Shown here piece after piece: positions 62,035-64,000 of a stretch of DNA of 64,000 bases. The stretch spans positions 937,501 to 1,001,500 of the forward strand of contig NZ_CP060131.1 of the NCBI RefSeq assembly GCF_014235185.1, given 5' to 3'. The notes beneath the pieces were generated by a model, which worked only from the letters and a program-made list of their open reading frames with translations, made no database searches and was not told the DNA's origin. Each line of letters begins with the position of its first letter. Position 1 is the stretch's first letter. The stretch comes from Pseudonocardia petroleophila. Lineage in GTDB: Bacteria > Actinomycetota > Actinomycetes > Mycobacteriales > Pseudonocardiaceae. The position numbers and the translations under genes were made by a program.

Positions 62035-62625
62035 TCAGACCGCGGCCGTGCCGATCAGCCCGTTGCGGGTGACGAGCGCGGCGAGCGCGTCCTCCGCCAG
62101 GCCGCCGGTGCCCTCCGGGCGCCGCGGCACCACCAGGTAGCGCGACTCCGCGCTCGCGTCCCACACGGTGACCGCGGTGCCGGCGGGCAGCTCCAGGCCG
62201 AACTCGCGCAGCACCCCGCGCGGGTCGCGCACCACGCGCGAGCGGTAGGCCTCGCTCTTGTACCAGCTCGGCGACGGCCCGAGCAGCGCGATCGGGTAGC
62301 ACGAGCACAGCGTGCAGACCACGACGTGGTGCTCGTCGGGGGTGTTCGCGACGACCTTGAGCCGCTGCTCCTGCAGCCCGCCCGCCATCGACAGGCCGAG
62401 CTCGCGGATCGCGGTGTTGGCGTCGGAGAGCAGCCGCCCGGCGAACCCCGGGTCGGTCCACGCGCGGGCGACGATCCGGGCCCCGTTGGCCGGGGTGCCC
62501 CCGGCGAGGAACGCGTCGATGCGGGCGTCGATCTCGCCCGGGTCGAGCAGGCCTCGGGTCTCCAGCAGCGCCTCGACGTGCCGGACCTGCGCCGAGATCG
62601 TCGAGCTCGGGTGGTGCCCGCTCAC
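62035..62625 (-). CDS. Nitrile hydratase alpha-type subunit (cobalt type)
   Basis: A 196-aa subunit with the metal-binding claw VCTLCSC (about residue 105); the Thr within the claw is the signature of cobalt-type enzymes. It hydrates nitriles to amides, or hydrolyses thiocyanate if the enzyme is of that branch. GTG 62625 overlaps the stop of the preceding subunit gene as GTGA. Confidence 0.88.
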   Translation of the reverse strand: MSGHHPSSTISAQVRHVEALLETRGLLDPGEIDARIDAFLAGGTPANGARIVARAWTDPGFAGRLLSDANTAIRELGLSMAGGLQEQRLKVVANTPDEHHVVVCTLCSCYPIALLGPSPSWYKSEAYRSRVVRDPRGVLREFGLELPAGTAVTVWDASAESRYLVVPRRPEGTGGLAEDALAALVTRNGLIGTAAV

Positions 62626-62894
62626 GGTGCCTCCTCCAGGTAGTCCTCCCACAGCTCGACGACCACCGCGTGGTCGCCCGCCCCGAACAGGTCGGCCGCG
62701 GCGAAGCGGACGTGGTGCACGGCGTGCGGGTCGGGGGTGCCGCCGCGGGCGCGCTCGTCGGCCAGCGGGTGCGCCCCGGCCCGCTCGACGACCGTGCCGA
62801 CGGCACCGCGGGCGTAGCGGGGCAGGCGGGTGTGCCCGTCGGGGTCGGTCGCGCGGGTGCGGACGCGGTCGCCCGGGGCGAAGCGGTCAGCCAT
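62622..62894 (-). CDS. Nitrile hydratase beta subunit, C-terminal half as a separate gene
   Basis: A 90-aa protein matching the SH3-like C-terminal domain of nitrile hydratase beta (FAPGDRVRTR; LPRYARGAVGTVV; VVVELWEDYLEEA). In most nitrile hydratases this is fused to the N-terminal half. It overlaps the N-terminal-half gene by eight bases. Confidence 0.85.
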   Translation of the reverse strand: MADRFAPGDRVRTRATDPDGHTRLPRYARGAVGTVVERAGAHPLADERARGGTPDPHAVHHVRFAAADLFGAGDHAVVVELWEDYLEEAP

Positions 62895-63177
62895 GCGGGA
62901 GCTCCAGGTCGGCCGAGGTGGCCACGCCCTTCTCGACCAGCAGCACGCGGATCGCGGCGAACCACCGCTCGTAGTAGGACGCGGCCAGGTACTCCGGCAC
63001 CGGCAGCCGCTCCTGGGCGTCGCGGAACTCGTCGAGGTTGTAGATCCCGCGCCGGATCAGGGCGCCGTTGAGCGCGAGGACGTGCGCCTCCCAGTCGGCG
63101 TGGAAGGGCGGCTCGTCCGGCTCCTGCACGATCGCGGCGAACCCGGTCATCCCGCCGACGTCGTTGATGCGGCTCAC
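62887..63177 (-). CDS. Nitrile hydratase beta subunit, N-terminal half as a separate gene
   Basis: A 96-aa protein matching the start of nitrile hydratase beta (INDVGGMTGFAAI; FHADWEAHVLALNGAL; YYERWFAAI). The three-gene order N-beta, C-beta, alpha is that of three-subunit relatives such as thiocyanate hydrolase and toyocamycin nitrile hydratase. GTG 63177 overlaps the stop of the membrane protein gene. Confidence 0.85.
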   Translation of the reverse strand: MSRINDVGGMTGFAAIVQEPDEPPFHADWEAHVLALNGALIRRGIYNLDEFRDAQERLPVPEYLAASYYERWFAAIRVLLVEKGVATSADLELPHG

Positions 63178-63959
63178 CCGTCCTTCCTACCCGGACCGGG
63201 GGTGACCGCACCACCGGCCGCGTCGTCGGGCGCCCCGCCGATCAGGTCGCGGATCCGGTCGTGGCGGCGCGCGTAGTCGGCCCCGAAGCGGCGCCGCGAG
63301 CGCGCGAGTGCGGGCTCGCCGTAGCGCCGCCGGGCCCAGACCGACCCCGGCTTGGCCAGCCGCAGCGCCCCGACCGTCGCCACGATCGGGACCACCACCC
63401 CGATGACGCCGGTCGCGAGCTTGCCCTTCGCCACGCAGACCCCCGCGGTGACCAGGTGCAGTGCGACGACGAGCAGGTAGAGGACCGTCCCGAGGGCCCC
63501 GCCGTCGGTGGCCGGGCCGACCGGGGCGGCCTGCAGGAGCAGCGAGACGCCGAGCGCCCCGCCGACGAGGACGGCGTCGATCGACTTGCGGCCGTCCGCG
63601 CCCCAGTAGACGTCGTCGAGGTGGAGCCAGAGGGCGAACTCGTCCAGGGCCAGCGCGGCGCCGGCGCCGAAGCCGACCGCCAGCACCTCGGTCCACGGCG
63701 AGCCCGGGTCCCAGCGGAACTCCACCAGCCCCGCGACCAGCACGAGGAGGATGCCCCACACCTGGTGGTGCACGTGCACCCCGGCGATGTGGACGTCGGC
63801 CAGCGCGCCGCCCCCGTCGGCGGACGGGCCCGCGACCCGCCGGGCGCGGATCCGCCGGGTCACCGCGCGGGTCACGGCGAAGGTGACGAGGAAGGCGAGC
63901 AGCGCCCACAGGGCGGCTGCGCGGCCGGAGTCCACGATGACGCGTTCGTACCAGTCCAT
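63174..63959 (-). CDS. Integral membrane protein upstream of the nitrile hydratase genes
   Basis: A 261-aa protein with about five to six membrane segments, His-rich patches facing the membrane (HIAGVHVHHQVWG) and a basic tail (RRRFGADYARRHDRIRD). It is coupled to the nitrile hydratase genes but looks like a general actinobacterial membrane protein; no transport family recognised. ATG 63959 is preferred to the longer frame to 63998. Confidence 0.65.
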   Translation of the reverse strand: MDWYERVIVDSGRAAALWALLAFLVTFAVTRAVTRRIRARRVAGPSADGGGALADVHIAGVHVHHQVWGILLVLVAGLVEFRWDPGSPWTEVLAVGFGAGAALALDEFALWLHLDDVYWGADGRKSIDAVLVGGALGVSLLLQAAPVGPATDGGALGTVLYLLVVALHLVTAGVCVAKGKLATGVIGVVVPIVATVGALRLAKPGSVWARRRYGEPALARSRRRFGADYARRHDRIRDLIGGAPDDAAGGAVTPGPGRKDG

Positions 63960-64000
63960 CGACGATCCTCGCCCCGGGCGGATGCGGCCGGCCCCCACGC

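Noticed and set aside
1-64000. CRISPR array
   Set aside because: No regularly spaced short repeats were seen; the only multi-copy repeats are the att cores, arm-type motifs and the two hairpin repeats.

Overview
The window is high-GC actinobacterial DNA; GTG/TTG starts, 4-bp start/stop overlaps, WhiB regulators and a split nitrile hydratase fit a Pseudonocardia-like host (inference, no marker gene is present). It is dominated by two related integrative elements in tandem at the 3' part of a tRNA-Arg(CCU) gene. A 44-bp direct repeat (28378-28421 and 58138-58181) carries the anticodon loop, T arm and acceptor strand of that tRNA. It brackets a complete 29.8-kb element (ICE2). It also marks the right end of an earlier element (ICE1) whose left end, integrase and intact tRNA gene should lie before base 1.

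ICE1 (1-28421, incomplete): an ApeA-like HEPN defence gene; a transfer block on the minus strand (MobF relaxase/helicase TraA, a candidate oriT, a DUF2637-HTH membrane protein, a VirD4/TraG-like coupling protein, small proteins, an excisionase); a divergent XRE/TPR regulator and a Nudix gene. Then comes about 15 kb of catabolic cargo: a three-subunit molybdenum hydroxylase, maleate isomerase and a BphB-like dehydrogenase on the minus strand. Divergent from these are a four-component Rieske oxygenase, an isochorismatase-type amidase, an atypical SDR, a NicX-like 2,5-dihydroxypyridine dioxygenase, a LigAB extradiol dioxygenase, a nitrilase-family hydrolase and a GntR regulator. Together they point to degradation of a pyridine-type N-heteroaromatic through 2,5-dihydroxypyridine, maleamate, maleate and fumarate, but several steps are missing or duplicated.

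ICE2 (28378-58181): an integrase with a C-terminal GntR-type domain; an unknown 226-aa protein facing a giant trypsin-STAND-TPR protein; an IS481 remnant; and a six-gene minus-strand cluster (radical SAM, acyl carrier protein, AMP ligase, P1/DmpA peptidase, subtilisin, BioF2-like acyltransferase) that I cannot match to a described system. It continues with a repeat region, a frameshifted IS110 element, a transfer block homologous to ICE1 but in another order, Nudix and tandem-GntR regulators, and a Septu (PtuAB) defence pair beside the right att copy. Neither element shows VirB4 or other channel genes.

58182-64000 looks like host chromosome: a split transketolase, an FBP zinc-finger protein, a truncated VOC/HPPD-type gene, a metallo-beta-lactamase-fold hydrolase, a three-subunit cobalt-type nitrile hydratase (or thiocyanate-hydrolase-like enzyme) and a membrane protein. 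No complete tRNA, rRNA or CRISPR array was seen.
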